From: Sphingobacterium sp. R2
Lineage (GTDB): Bacteria > Bacteroidota > Bacteroidia > Sphingobacteriales > Sphingobacteriaceae
DNA: 64,000 nt
NCBI RefSeq assembly: GCF_040760075.1
Contig: NZ_CP142884.1
Span: 4,340,001-4,404,000, forward strand
Direction of reading: 5' to 3'
In this document: positions 36,368 to 45,225 of the stretch, in pieces
Position numbering within the stretch: position 1 is the first letter of the stretch
Layout of the letters: each line of letters opens with the position of its first letter
Notes under the pieces: generated by a model
Seen by the model: only the letters and a program-made list of their open reading frames with translations
What the model was told of the DNA's origin: nothing
Database searches by the model: none
Translations under genes and position numbers: made by a program

Positions 36368-36670
36368 ATGGCTAAATTATATTACCACGTGAAAAGATAT
36401 TTAGTATTTGTTGCGCTGCTAGGGCTAGGCCTTGGCGCGTGTAAGAAGGAAGAATCGACCAAACCTAAAGATGATATCATCCTAATTGACGGAGAAGAGT
36501 TCGAAAAAGAATTCGTTTATAGGGCAACATCAAAAATACTGAATGTACCAAAAGACAGTATTTACTACAGTGCTGCGACATTTACCCTGAATATAGATTA
36601 TCTTGAATTAAAAATTGATTTGAAAGTATTTGCGCAAGATTTGAGAACGGCTAGAGCAGAAAAGTTATGA
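36368..36670 (+). CDS. Small lipoprotein, unknown
   Basis: Starts MAKLYYHVKRYLVFVALL with a lipobox LGAC, so it is a lipoprotein of about 80 mature residues with a charged N-terminal KKEESTKPKDD. No family is recognised. The start at 36368 gives a normal signal peptide. Its stop overlaps the ATG of the next gene (ATGA), so the two are translationally coupled. Confidence 0.65.
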   Translation: MAKLYYHVKRYLVFVALLGLGLGACKKEESTKPKDDIILIDGEEFEKEFVYRATSKILNVPKDSIYYSAATFTLNIDYLELKIDLKVFAQDLRTARAEKL

Positions 36671-37710
36671 AATTAGTTAAAATTTTAAGTGTCATTGCTC
36701 TACTAATTCTAAGTAAATTCGCTAGTGCCCAACTTATCAATTTAGAAACTGTGATGTATCCATTTGCACCAAAAGAAAATGGGGAAATTCTACTAAATTA
36801 TAACCAACCTACAACGATTTACGCAACTTTTACTGTATCAAGGGCACTATCAGCTACAACGAATCTTTGGCCAGACTTACCAATCAAAGCTGAAATTGGT
36901 TTGTACCTTTTAAACTCTTCCGGTCCAAATACACAGATTAGTGTTATAAACATTTCAAATTCTGACTGGTATGGGCCACAGTATGCGGCTTCTAAAGTCA
37001 TTGAAAAAGAAATAGTCATTCCAGCAGGTGCAGTCACCCTGGCGAATCCAAGTACAGGTATTTTGGCACAATGGAGATTTTACAAAGAGGGATATCCAAG
37101 TCCATATAATATCAATGGATGGACTGATTGGGTAAATAAAATGTATACCCCTGTAAAATTAAATCCTAATCAAATTCCAGGATCAACATTCACTGGACCA
37201 GCTTCTATTTGCGATGAGGGTATTTATACAATTTCTAATCCTTATACTGTTAGTTTAGAAAATGCGTCAGGGATTGCAACGTTAACAGCATTAGGAAATA
37301 ATCAGTGGAAAGTAACTAGGATAGGTACAGCGAATGGCGTTGTTAGTTTGAGATCAATAAAAAACGGTAAAATTTTTGAAAGAGAAATAATGATCGGAGC
37401 AAGGATTAACGGAGGTATTTCAGGTTCTACGACTGTTTTCCCTGGAAAAAGTTACGAATACAATTTGACTTTAAACGATAATATTTCGAATTATCAAAAT
37501 CTAACATTCACTGGTACTAGCGGTATGAATGTGCAGATAATATCGCCAACGAAAGTTAAATATACTGTACTCAGTAATTATGCTTTTGCACCAGGAGAAA
37601 CAGAAAGAAATACCACAATTCAGGTAACCGCGAACATTCCGGGATGTGGATATGCAACTATCGAATTTCCAATAGTAGTAATAAATCCAAAACCAACACA
37701 GGTTAATTAA
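36667..37710 (+). CDS. Secreted beta-rich protein (PKD-like repeats)
   Basis: A 347-residue protein with a clear signal peptide (MKLVKILSVIALLILSKFAS, cleavage after ASAQ). The C-terminal half has Ig/PKD-like strands: FTGPASICDEGIYTISNP and a second unit with ISGSTTVFPGKSYEYNLTL. Such domains occur in Bacteroidota surface or extracellular proteins. Coupled to the small lipoprotein. No catalytic motif is visible. Confidence 0.7.
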   Translation: MKLVKILSVIALLILSKFASAQLINLETVMYPFAPKENGEILLNYNQPTTIYATFTVSRALSATTNLWPDLPIKAEIGLYLLNSSGPNTQISVINISNSDWYGPQYAASKVIEKEIVIPAGAVTLANPSTGILAQWRFYKEGYPSPYNINGWTDWVNKMYTPVKLNPNQIPGSTFTGPASICDEGIYTISNPYTVSLENASGIATLTALGNNQWKVTRIGTANGVVSLRSIKNGKIFEREIMIGARINGGISGSTTVFPGKSYEYNLTLNDNISNYQNLTFTGTSGMNVQIISPTKVKYTVLSNYAFAPGETERNTTIQVTANIPGCGYATIEFPIVVINPKPTQVN

Positions 37711-37716
37711 TTTGTA

Positions 37717-37748
37717 GTAAAAGCCTAGACCAAAATCTAGGCTTTTAC
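37717..37748. terminator. Terminator after the secreted-protein gene
   Basis: A perfect 13-bp stem, GTAAAAGCCTAGA at 37717-37729 and its complement at 37736-37748, with loop CCAAAA. It starts 7 bases after the stop codon. Confidence 0.8.
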
Positions 37749-37860
37749 CCAATATACCTTATGATCCGTCAACGTGAGTCAGGACAGCATCGTTGCTGCA
37801 CGATGGAAGCTTATCTCCTTTTCTGTGAAAACCGAAGATGACGCCGCCAAATATACTAAA

Positions 37861-38279
37861 ATGACTGTACACGATAAGAGAATGGGCATGAAAGGCTATC
37901 ATCTTTACAGCAAAAATGGCCTTACCTTGTATGTTTTCAGGAAATCTTAAGGTGTTTGGGAGCTTGCATATGGACAACTAGCGGACGACATCAAGGAGCA
38001 AGCATTGATGCGCTTATACTTCGTTTTGATGATGACGTGCCCGAGCTATTCTATCATAAAGGTAAAATCGAGATAGTAGAGGTACGCGCAAAAAAAGAGG
38101 GCTTTTTGCACATTTATCTCAATAATGCCTATGTAGGAAGTATTCAGTATTTCACCTTTACGAAGCAATTCAATTACCACATTGAAGACAATAGCATGCT
38201 CACCAATGATCACGCGCAAAAGTACATCGCTATGATCCAACGTGGGGAATTAAAGTGGATAAAAGATGATATTCGATAA
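37861..38279 (+). pseudogene. 155-residue repeat family, copy B (broken)
   Basis: Encodes MTVHDKRMGMKGYHLYSKNG and then a TAA within FRKS*GVWELAYG. A one-base shift before IDALILRFDDDVPELFYHKG follows, and then it runs to the shared end GELKWIKDDIR. So it has one nonsense and one frameshift. The first 14 residues and the upstream palindrome present in copies C and D are missing. It is on the opposite strand to the other copies. Confidence 0.8.
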
Positions 38280-38582
38280 TTTTGCGCTCTATCGTGAACC
38301 AAAGGTTATAGAGATAACTCAATTAATGGGTGGTTATTTTCAAGTATACATTGTTAAGTACTTTATAACAAACATATAACAACCAAGGGATGGCGGGTAT
38401 GTATTGGGGTAACAGGTATTTTTAGCAAATCGTTTACACCCTCACTTCCGCTAGGTATAACGTCATCATTTACTCCCTCATTTACACCATCACTTACCCC
38501 CTCACCAATTCCAAGCCTAGGAAGCTCTAGCAAACGATGATCACCGTCCTTCTTCTAAATAGGATATGCTCGACCATAAGCC
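38280..38582 (-). other. Gene-free stretch with a possible AlbA_2/helicase-like HTH remnant
   Basis: On the minus strand, around 38420-38510, one frame reads RLGIGEGVSDGVNEGVNDDV and later SEGVNDLL. Repeated EGVNEGV linkers are typical of Bacteroidota AlbA_2 (Schlafen-like) DNA-binding proteins just before their C-terminal winged helix. The domains on either side are gone. Nothing else is seen. Confidence 0.35.
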
Positions 38583-38843
38583 TTAATTGGCAATTGTATC
38601 CATACGACGATAAGTATATGCATCATGGTTAAGGGTGCCGGCGAGCGGAAAGAGAATAAGAAAGCCGGCTGCTGTCGACTCACTGGGCACTACTAAATCA
38701 CCATGTTTATCTAATGCAAAGCAAATAGTTTTGGTGAAGAACCTATTGACTAATACATAGATTTCAAGATCGGTATTTCTGGAAGAAACAAAGTCTTGCG
38801 GTTCGGGCTTAACTTTCCTCGTTCTTTCACGCACGACATTCAT
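38583..38843 (-). CDS. Small protein coupled to a lipoprotein gene
   Basis: 86 residues starting MNVVRERTRKVKPEPQDF; its ATG overlaps the stop of the upstream lipoprotein (ATGA). No signal peptide; a short hydrophobic stretch (AAGFLILFPLAGTL) lies near residue 60. It may be a separate coupled gene or the frameshifted second half of the lipoprotein. Confidence 0.45.
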   Translation of the reverse strand: MNVVRERTRKVKPEPQDFVSSRNTDLEIYVLVNRFFTKTICFALDKHGDLVVPSESTAAGFLILFPLAGTLNHDAYTYRRMDTIAN

Positions 38844-39178
38844 AAAGTATCAATTAGTTTGAAATGGATTTTATTTCTTTGGGTGAGCTCCAATGAAGTT
38901 CTGTAAAGATAGTGCAGACTATCCGTTTTATAATAATTTGGTTCAATATAGTTCGATAGACAGTATTCATTATAGGCTGCACTCTTCTGCTGACTGCTAT
39001 GATTATGGCCAATTATCTTCTGGGGATAATTATCAAAAATGTATGTCTCTTTTAAGCCTACCTTCGAAACGCTATGTGCCGCAGCATTCTGTGCTAAATA
39101 TCTGGGCGATATGGAAGTGCAAGAGTTAAAAGAGAAAATAAATACCACTGAAAATAGTGCAATGGCTAGTGTGCGCAT
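38840..39178 (-). CDS. Lipoprotein, possible immunity protein
   Basis: MRTLAIALFSVVFIFSFNSC is a lipoprotein signal peptide with Cys20. The 92-residue mature part has no known domain. It lies immediately downstream of a double-glycine-leader gene, the usual position of an immunity gene for an exported toxin or bacteriocin. Confidence 0.55.
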   Translation of the reverse strand: MRTLAIALFSVVFIFSFNSCTSISPRYLAQNAAAHSVSKVGLKETYIFDNYPQKIIGHNHSSQQKSAAYNEYCLSNYIEPNYYKTDSLHYLYRTSLELTQRNKIHFKLIDTL

Positions 39179-39224
39179 ATTGTGATTTTTTTTTATGTCT
39201 ATAATAAGCTCTTTTGTTCGACTT

Positions 39225-39467
39225 CTAAAAGGACAGGTGCTTTTTCACTTTGTCCAATGTACATGCAATGTCTACTAAAAATTTCATTCCTTTATCCTTC
39301 AAGTAGTCTACCACTTCATCAAGCGACGCATGGGTTGAAAGTCCAGAACTTCCAATTAAATTAGATCCGGTAATAAAACCGCCTATAAAACGGAATAAAT
39401 CATCCGGAGGTATCACCAGTAATTCTTTTTCGAGCTCGTCAAAAGCTATTTTAAGTTCTCTTCTCAT
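39225..39467 (-). CDS. Double-glycine-leader exported peptide, possibly truncated effector
   Basis: 80 residues. The first 30 (ELEKELLVIPPDDLFRFIGG) look like a double-glycine leader, with conserved acidic/hydrophobic spacing and a GG cleavage site. The pattern P-x-(D/N)-(D/E)-LF-x-x-x-GG is shared with the zinc-peptidase effector at 54835. The mature part (about 50 residues) has no known toxin domain, so it may be a short bacteriocin-like peptide or a shortened effector. No peptidase-containing ABC exporter lies in the window. Confidence 0.55.
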   Translation of the reverse strand: MRRELKIAFDELEKELLVIPPDDLFRFIGGFITGSNLIGSSGLSTHASLDEVVDYLKDKGMKFLVDIACTLDKVKKHLSF

Positions 39468-40251
39468 ATTAATTTAAATTTTAAGTTTATTGACTCTGTT
39501 TACTCAAAAATTGCTTATTATACTTCATAATACCCTGTAATAACATTAAAATACTTGTAACGGATCATTTGGATCTTCTATATAATCTTTAATACGCAAC
39601 TCCCTTTCTCTACCACTACCATCAAAAGTAAATGTTTTTATCAGGATTTAAGCGTACAAAAATCTCAATAACACTCGTGAAAGGATTGCCCCAGGATTGG
39701 TATGGAAGAAACAAGCGACGTTAATGGTCAACACTATCCTCGGCTTAATATGCTTCATAATTTTCACATAGGTATCGCTACAATTGATCATCTTCATTTC
39801 CATGCAAAAGCATTTTTTTTCCAAGAGTACCGTCTTTATTGACTATAGCCTGAATAATTAAATTGAATCTCCTGAAGGAACTATTATTTCCTTATACAGC
39901 GTATTTAAACGTTTGACAAATTTTAGTAAAAATGAGTGTCGGAAACCGCTAAAAACTGGTCCTGTATGCGAAAACGGTTTGATCGAAGTGGACAATGGTT
40001 CTACGACTAAAACAAAATTTCTTTCCTTCTTAGGGACTTCAATATTATTAGCGAATCTATTACTTAGGACAAATTTGTCTATCATCGGAAATTTCTTTTT
40101 AAAAACAACAGATCGCCAGCATATTTGAGGGAATAATAAGTCTTATATTTTGATCCTTTCAATATATTATACTCAATTTTCCCAAGTATATAAGTATCCG
40201 CCCAACCAAGTGCATATTTTATGAACGTTTTATAATTCCGAGTTTTGTTTA
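39468..40251. other. Degenerate intergenic region
   Basis: No complete gene. On the minus strand 39858-40140 one frame (IEVPKKERNFVLVVEPLST, then SHTGPVFSGF) looks like a fragment of a protein, but stops follow and I cannot place it. The region seems to be a junction of decayed cassettes ahead of an IS66 scrap. Confidence 0.35.
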
Positions 40252-40442
40252 ATGGGTTCAAAGGGAAAAAGAGATCAGATCCTGTCGATGATGGCAGATT
40301 GGCAGCAGAGCGCTATGAGGAAGAAGCAGTACTGTGGTTCAAGGGGGATCAAAGAGGCGAAGTTTCATTATTGGTTTTCTCGGAGCAGGGAGCAAAATGG
40401 TGCAACTGGAAGGCTGAAATTGGTCGTGGTATGCCGAATTAA
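40252..40442 (+). pseudogene. IS66 TnpA fragment
   Basis: MGSKGKRDQILSMMADWQQS, then QYCGSRGIKEAKFHYWFSRS, is the N-terminal half of IS66 OrfA. The conserved C-terminal strand region is missing or changed after REQNGATGRLK. It is truncated next to repeat R1 copy C, as TnpB is next to copy B. Confidence 0.7.
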
Positions 40443-40451
40443 TACGTTTAC

Positions 40452-40510
40452 TGCTATTAACTTTCAAGATTTTTACAAATCCTAGGGCTAAGGCAAATAT
40501 CAAAGTTGGC
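40452..40510. repeat. Dispersed repeat R1, copy C (partial)
   Basis: Contains GCTATTAACTTTCAAGAT, TTTACAAA and GGGCTAAGG in the order of copy A, but lacks the terminal GGGAAACCGTA block. Confidence 0.5.
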
Positions 40511-40649
40511 CAACCACTTTAAACGGTTTCTTTAAGCTTACTTTAGATTAAAAAATTGCTTCTCTATAAATTACATAGATAAGCAATTAAATTAGCACTA
40601 ACTTGTACTTGTCTAAATATCAATCGAATGCATTATAAACCAATTTTTT

Positions 40650-41180
40650 CTATTTAACTCTTTTCAACTCAATATTATTCGGAACGTGAAGTTTATATTG
40701 ACCACCTTTACCATCTATACTTATCATTCCCCCACCTTCCGCTAATATAAGTTTTAAAACTAGTTTATCAGGATTTCCTTTGACATAAGTTAATGTTCCT
40801 CGGGCATTAACACGATTTTTAGTCTCCCTAAATCGAAAAGATAATACATTTTCATTATCTATTTTTTTATCAAAAGATCCGGTAGTTATGGTATTCTTAC
40901 CACCAACGTCATAACCATCGATCAACGCACCGTCCTTTTTATAAGAATGGTAACCAACTGCGAAATCTAACTTATCACCATTAATTTTATTAAAATACTC
41001 TTCTTTTACTAAAACTATAGTAAACACTTCATCCTGCCCCTCATACTTCCAGGTACCATAAAATTTATTTAACCCAGCTGGCTTTAGGTGTCTACCTGAT
41101 TCATTTCTATTATTCTTAGATTGGGAGAAAACACATCCTGTGATTAAAACCATCATAAATAAAATTGCTGTTTTTTTCAT
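40650..41180 (-). CDS. DUF6705-like lipoprotein/secreted protein
   Basis: MKKTAILFMMVLITGCVFSQ is a signal peptide with a possible lipobox TGC. The mature protein has a beta-barrel-like pattern (FYGTWKYEGQDEVFTIVLVK, then ENVLSFRFRETKNRVNARGT) seen in DUF6705-type proteins of Bacteroidota. Start chosen at the inner Met (41180). A scrap of the same gene (ENVLSFRFRETK) is found at 49305-49343 beside another R1 copy. Confidence 0.65.
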   Translation of the reverse strand: MKKTAILFMMVLITGCVFSQSKNNRNESGRHLKPAGLNKFYGTWKYEGQDEVFTIVLVKEEYFNKINGDKLDFAVGYHSYKKDGALIDGYDVGGKNTITTGSFDKKIDNENVLSFRFRETKNRVNARGTLTYVKGNPDKLVLKLILAEGGGMISIDGKGGQYKLHVPNNIELKRVK

Positions 41181-41221
41181 CTTTACCATTTTTATTCAAT
41201 TTAACATGGATGGGATATTAT

Positions 41222-41290
41222 AGCTATGATTACAAACTGTAAGTCTAAAGTATTGGTTTGAAAGAAGGACTATTTACGGGAAACCGTACA
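41222..41290. repeat. Dispersed repeat R1, copy D
   Basis: TACAAACTGTAAGTCTAAAG, TATTGGTTTGAAAGAAGG and TTTACGGGAAACCGTACA match the second half of copy A closely. Lies just upstream of the DUF6705-like gene. Confidence 0.65.
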
Positions 41291-41327
41291 CATAAAAATC
41301 TAGTTTAAAAAATTGAACATAAGCATG

Positions 41328-41728
41328 TTACCAATTATATTTCAAGCCTTTCACATGATAATGTTTCACTTCCGTACAAACTAAGTCAGTATCATTAAAA
41401 ACTGCCAAGTTACAGCCTCCGGCCTTCATTGCGCTTCTATATTCTACCGCATGAAACCCTAATGACTTAATATACTCACAAAGATATTGGGTAGGCAAGT
41501 AATCAAGGTTTACATCTTGCTTCCGAACGGGTTTTGACAACTCTTCTTCGAGTTTTAACAAATAAGATCGGACCAACATAAACTCCTCAATATCAAATCC
41601 ACGATCCTGAATTTCAAATGGTCCGTAATCTTCAATATTTTTTAAGGAAATGACCTGCAATGGAGCCTTTAATGTAAAACGTCCGATACTAATGGACTCG
41701 TGCAAAGAAACCCGTGTTAAGTAAAAAT
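41328..41728 (-). pseudogene. RES-domain toxin, C-terminal fragment
   Basis: YLPTQYLCEYIKSLGFHAVE, then YRSAMKAGGCNLAVFN, is the C-terminal signature of RES-domain NAD+-degrading toxins. The N-terminal half with the catalytic Arg/Tyr is missing; the frame is open only back to about 41728, where it meets a sce7725-like 5' end in another frame. A short product from the ATG at 41705 could be made but would be inactive. No Xre-type antitoxin gene is adjacent. Confidence 0.65.
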
Positions 41729-41950
41729 GGATTCACTGTCACCTTTTAATTCTCCATGCTCAGTATTTACCACCAACTGTACACGGATATTAGCCCCGCT
41801 TAAAGCTTTAAGTGCTGTCCTTAGCGATGAGGTATTCTTCTTTACAGGTTCAATAATAGGAATGATCTTCTCTGGGTTTAATGGAAGCCCTACAGGTTCA
41901 CGTAATGCAATTAACTCAAATTGCTTACCTCGGAGATACGGGAAATATAT
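41717..41950 (-). pseudogene. sce7725-family protein, N-terminal fragment
   Basis: The minus strand reads YFPYLRGKQFELIALREPVG, then IIPIIEPVKKNTSSLRTALK, the N-terminus of sce7725/beta-family proteins that usually accompany sce7726. It ends after about 78 codons at the junction with the RES fragment. The position expected for the initiator Met reads ATA. So the partner of the sce7726 gene has been lost by recombination. Confidence 0.65.
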
Positions 41951-41957
41951 AAGCGCT

Positions 41958-42704
41958 TTATAATAATAGGTTCTTACTTAGATTATTAATCATAGTAAGA
42001 TACGACTTTTTATTGTATTTCGCCTGATAAAAAGAGAAGTTAACGAATGAAGGTACATCGCCAAGAGTCAAGTATAAATTGGTTTGTGGATCAATACGAC
42101 TTTTTAAGATATGGCAATACATTGCTTGGACTTCTTCTACTGGCAGCTCCGTTAATATTTCCAGACATGCTCGATAATAAAATACTGGTGTTACGTCAGG
42201 TAGAAAACCTACCAGTTCTTTTATAAGCCGGCTATATTCAGGTTTTCGCAAGGACGACATCATGTAGCTTGCATCAAGACAAGCTGTGTATTTGACAGCA
42301 GCACGATATTCAGAAACCTCTCCCTCTTCTGTATAGATCAATACGCCTACGTAAGAAGGAAGTACCCGAAGATATTTGTTTAGCAAGGAAACGTGCGTAA
42401 ATAGATAAACCTCGGTAAAAGCTCGGTAATAATCGTTCAACTGACTTTCTAAGCGTTCGGGGGAATCCAGCTCGGTCTTTATTTCAAAAACCTTATTTGT
42501 GCCGTTGACAAGCACCGTATCTGCAATGGACTGACCAACACGAAACTCATTGAGTAGAATGGTGTCATCTAAGGAATAGTTTTTCAAGACATACTCATTG
42601 AGCAACTTATTCTTGTAGATATATTCGTGCCTATAATTTTGTTCAAGGATCTGATAAGAATGTGCGATTAAATCGCCTAATTGGTTGGGTTTATTTCCAA
42701 CCAT
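41958..42704 (-). CDS. sce7726-family protein (PD-(D/E)xK-like)
   Basis: 248 residues. EFRVGQSIADTVLVNGTNKV, then FEIKTELDS, gives the D...ExK arrangement of a restriction-like nuclease fold, typical for sce7726. These proteins normally occur with sce7725 and are suspected defence or mobile-element genes, without a proven function. Its sce7725 partner follows directly but is broken. Confidence 0.75.
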   Translation of the reverse strand: MVGNKPNQLGDLIAHSYQILEQNYRHEYIYKNKLLNEYVLKNYSLDDTILLNEFRVGQSIADTVLVNGTNKVFEIKTELDSPERLESQLNDYYRAFTEVYLFTHVSLLNKYLRVLPSYVGVLIYTEEGEVSEYRAAVKYTACLDASYMMSSLRKPEYSRLIKELVGFLPDVTPVFYYRACLEILTELPVEEVQAMYCHILKSRIDPQTNLYLTLGDVPSFVNFSFYQAKYNKKSYLTMINNLSKNLLL

Positions 42705-42705
42705 T

Positions 42706-42918
42706 TCATTTCAACCTACATACTTTTTCATCTTCCTGATATAAGAAGACTGATTGGTACTGCTTGAAAGCTTCTTGAATGACGCATGAGACACCAAAGA
42801 AGCCAATTCTCGCAAGTTCGCTTTGTCGTATGTGAGATCGGATTGCATATAGCAAATTTAAAAACTTATCGCGACTTAACGAAAATGATATGTGCTGATT
42901 TATTATTTGAAGAAGCAA
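42706..42918 (-). CDS. Small protein upstream of sce7726
   Basis: 70 residues, helical (KFLNLLYAIRSHIRQSELAR); its stop lies one base before the sce7726 start, so it is likely the first gene of the same operon. No family is recognised. It could be a small DNA-binding or accessory protein. Confidence 0.45.
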   Translation of the reverse strand: MLLQIINQHISFSLSRDKFLNLLYAIRSHIRQSELARIGFFGVSCVIQEAFKQYQSVFLYQEDEKVCRLK

Positions 42919-42965
42919 AGAGGATTTTTCGCTACCTTTGTTTTTAATATTAACCTTAGAAAAAA

Positions 42966-44168
42966 ATGAATTTCGGAAAAGTATGTTTAAGAAGCATGCT
43001 ATTGTTAGGGATTAGCTTATCAAGCTATTTTTCTACGAAAGCACAATATAATAAGATAGACTACGATAATAGCAATTATCCCGAATTGATCATCGAACAA
43101 ATTGATCAATACGATTATAGTACTGTCATTCATTTTTCATACACAAGCATTACATCTCTGGAATTAAATGGATCTGAGGATATACAACTTATTTCCAACG
43201 GAAAGGCAAAAAAATTATTGAATAGCTACAATCTCCCGTTGGATGAAAAGAAACATTTATTCAACGATTCTGGTGAAAAATTAAATTTTTCACTTGAATT
43301 TGAAAAAATAGATAATGTTAACGATGCCTTTGCTGTCCAAAGCGCAACGATTAAGAAATTCAACCTTCCTCATTTAAAGATCGATAGTTCACAATCAACA
43401 GCGTTTTTAGATGTTGATGCATTCATTGGTAAAACACCTTCGAGAGAATTTTACATCTTCTACAATGAAGGCTCCCCCGTACTACGGTATGCATACAAAG
43501 GAATGATTATCGCGATTAAATTGGCCATTGAAGAAAACTATGGGAAATTTTTTCAGCCACAGATTTTTGTACAAAATTACAACAAGAAAGATATATTGTT
43601 AGATCCATCCAAAATATATGCTCAATATGAAGTGAAATCCAAATTCTTTACTGCTCCAATTTTTGACTATAAAAAATACCTTTCAATGGTCAAGAAAATC
43701 CAAAAGAGTGAGATGTTTTGGAATGGGCTATCTGAGGGGCTCGCAGCTGTTGCAGCTGGTTATTCTTTTATATCTTCAAACTCGAACACATATGTAACTG
43801 CAAATGGTCGCTCTCTTAATTATGGATTTTTCGGAAATAATATGTACGCTGGAACTAGTTCTACGTCCATGACAGGTTCCATAAATACAAAATCAAATTC
43901 GACAGTATTTAATGGTGGCAACGCTTATATAGCCGCTCAATACGCCCGCCAAAATTTAGAAAGTTTGAAAGCAAAACAGGTTGATCGGCTTACGTCTATT
44001 CAAAATGGCTATATAAAGATGAACACAATATTCCCAAACACTGAGTATAGTGGTTATTGTAATATTCCGTTTAGATTAGACATTAATTCATTTTTGATGA
44101 AAGTTGAAATTAATGGTAGCGATTTCTTCTTTGAGTGGGACAACGATAAATTAAATTCAATGCTTTAG
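42966..44168 (+). CDS. Secreted protein, unknown
   Basis: 400 residues. Signal peptide up to about residue 26 (MLLLGISLSSYFSTKAQ). The mature part is beta-rich with DUF-like segments (YSTVIHFSYTSITSLEL) and a second hydrophobic patch near 255-270 (GLSEGLAAVAAGYSFIS), followed by a Ser/Thr/Asn-rich low-complexity stretch. No catalytic motif is recognised. It could be a periplasmic immunity or surface protein. Confidence 0.65.
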   Translation: MNFGKVCLRSMLLLGISLSSYFSTKAQYNKIDYDNSNYPELIIEQIDQYDYSTVIHFSYTSITSLELNGSEDIQLISNGKAKKLLNSYNLPLDEKKHLFNDSGEKLNFSLEFEKIDNVNDAFAVQSATIKKFNLPHLKIDSSQSTAFLDVDAFIGKTPSREFYIFYNEGSPVLRYAYKGMIIAIKLAIEENYGKFFQPQIFVQNYNKKDILLDPSKIYAQYEVKSKFFTAPIFDYKKYLSMVKKIQKSEMFWNGLSEGLAAVAAGYSFISSNSNTYVTANGRSLNYGFFGNNMYAGTSSTSMTGSINTKSNSTVFNGGNAYIAAQYARQNLESLKAKQVDRLTSIQNGYIKMNTIFPNTEYSGYCNIPFRLDINSFLMKVEINGSDFFFEWDNDKLNSML

Positions 44169-44279
44169 GAACTCGTAGGATTGATATTGTTTTAGCTAAT
44201 TGCTATTTACTATTTTAATCTTATAAGTCCTCAGTATAAACCTATTGAAGCATTTAGCTCAGTTTAATATACCAACATG

Positions 44280-44594
44280 ATGAAAAAAATACTATTCGCT
44301 ATATTATCAATCCTTACGTTGTCTCTAAGTGCGCAAAACAAATATGCTACAACGACGGATGGAAAGACGGTATTATTAAAAAGCGACGGAACCTGGGAAT
44401 ATGTAAAAGACAAATCTACATCATCAAATATCAATCAATTTAAAAGTACAAGCTCCTCCCCTTCGCCGCGCAAAACAAATACATCTAAAAGTAGTTCTTC
44501 TTCGAGAAATTACATCCGTGGCCCTCGTGGAGGCTGTTATTATATTAACTCCAATGGCAACAAGACTTATGTTGACAGAAGCATGTGTAATTGA
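44280..44594 (+). CDS. Secreted basic protein with PBCV-type basic adaptor-like C-terminus
   Basis: Signal peptide MKKILFAILSILTLSLSAQ; then KYATTTDGKTVLLKSDGTWE (a short repeat often seen in secreted Bacteroidota proteins), a Ser-rich basic linker, and RGPRGGCYYINSNGNKTYVD, then RSMC, a motif like the PBCV basic adaptor domain. Two start codons in tandem (44277 and 44280). Confidence 0.65.
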   Translation: MKKILFAILSILTLSLSAQNKYATTTDGKTVLLKSDGTWEYVKDKSTSSNINQFKSTSSSPSPRKTNTSKSSSSSRNYIRGPRGGCYYINSNGNKTYVDRSMCN

Positions 44595-44612
44595 TTGGGC
44601 AATCTATAAAAG

Positions 44613-45070
44613 TATGACAAAGATTATTATAGTAACATTAATTGTTTTAAACATTTTAACGCTAATAAGTTGTATTAATGGAGTGGCTGAAAAAAAAGTA
44701 ATTCCTAATACAGATAATGAAATCACAAAAAATCTCAAAAGTGATTTAGATAATGAAAATTGTGGGCGTTTGGCTAGATTCTCATAGCTCAAAAAATTAT
44801 AAATTACGAATAGGCCAAAAAGTGGTTTTGAAGGATAATAAACTTTATTTTGGTCCCTGTGACATAGACAATGAGTGTTTAGAATTAAATAGCGAGTCTA
44901 TAGTACCATATACCGAAATTGCATATAATGGCGATGCCTATATTGACATTAATATTCCTGATCAAAAATTATTGATTACAAAAACAGGGGATCTTAAAAT
45001 TTATGATCAACTAGGACTAGTCGCTACCTACCCATTTATATTCATAGATCCTTCTATTTTAAAATATTGA
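44613..45070 (+). pseudogene. Lipoprotein gene split by a frameshift, or two overlapping genes
   Basis: First frame: MTKIIIVTLIVLNILTLISC (lipoprotein signal), then about 40 residues to a TAG at 44787. Second frame from 44753: MKIVGVWLDSHSSKNYKLRI to 45070, 105 residues with beta pattern. The joint lies at GATAATGAAAATT, where a one-base slip would fuse them into a single lipoprotein of about 150 residues with an IVGVW start of the mature domain. Confidence 0.5.
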
Positions 45071-45225
45071 TTTTGACATTCTTAAAATCAGATATATTAT
45101 AGCATAATGGACTTTTGTATAATTTTGAGCGAATGGGAGTTATTGTGCCGAAAATATCCGCCAAAAATGATTGCGGCAGTTCAGGGTAAATTTATAAATT
45201 AGACTTCAATATAAATTACTAACGA

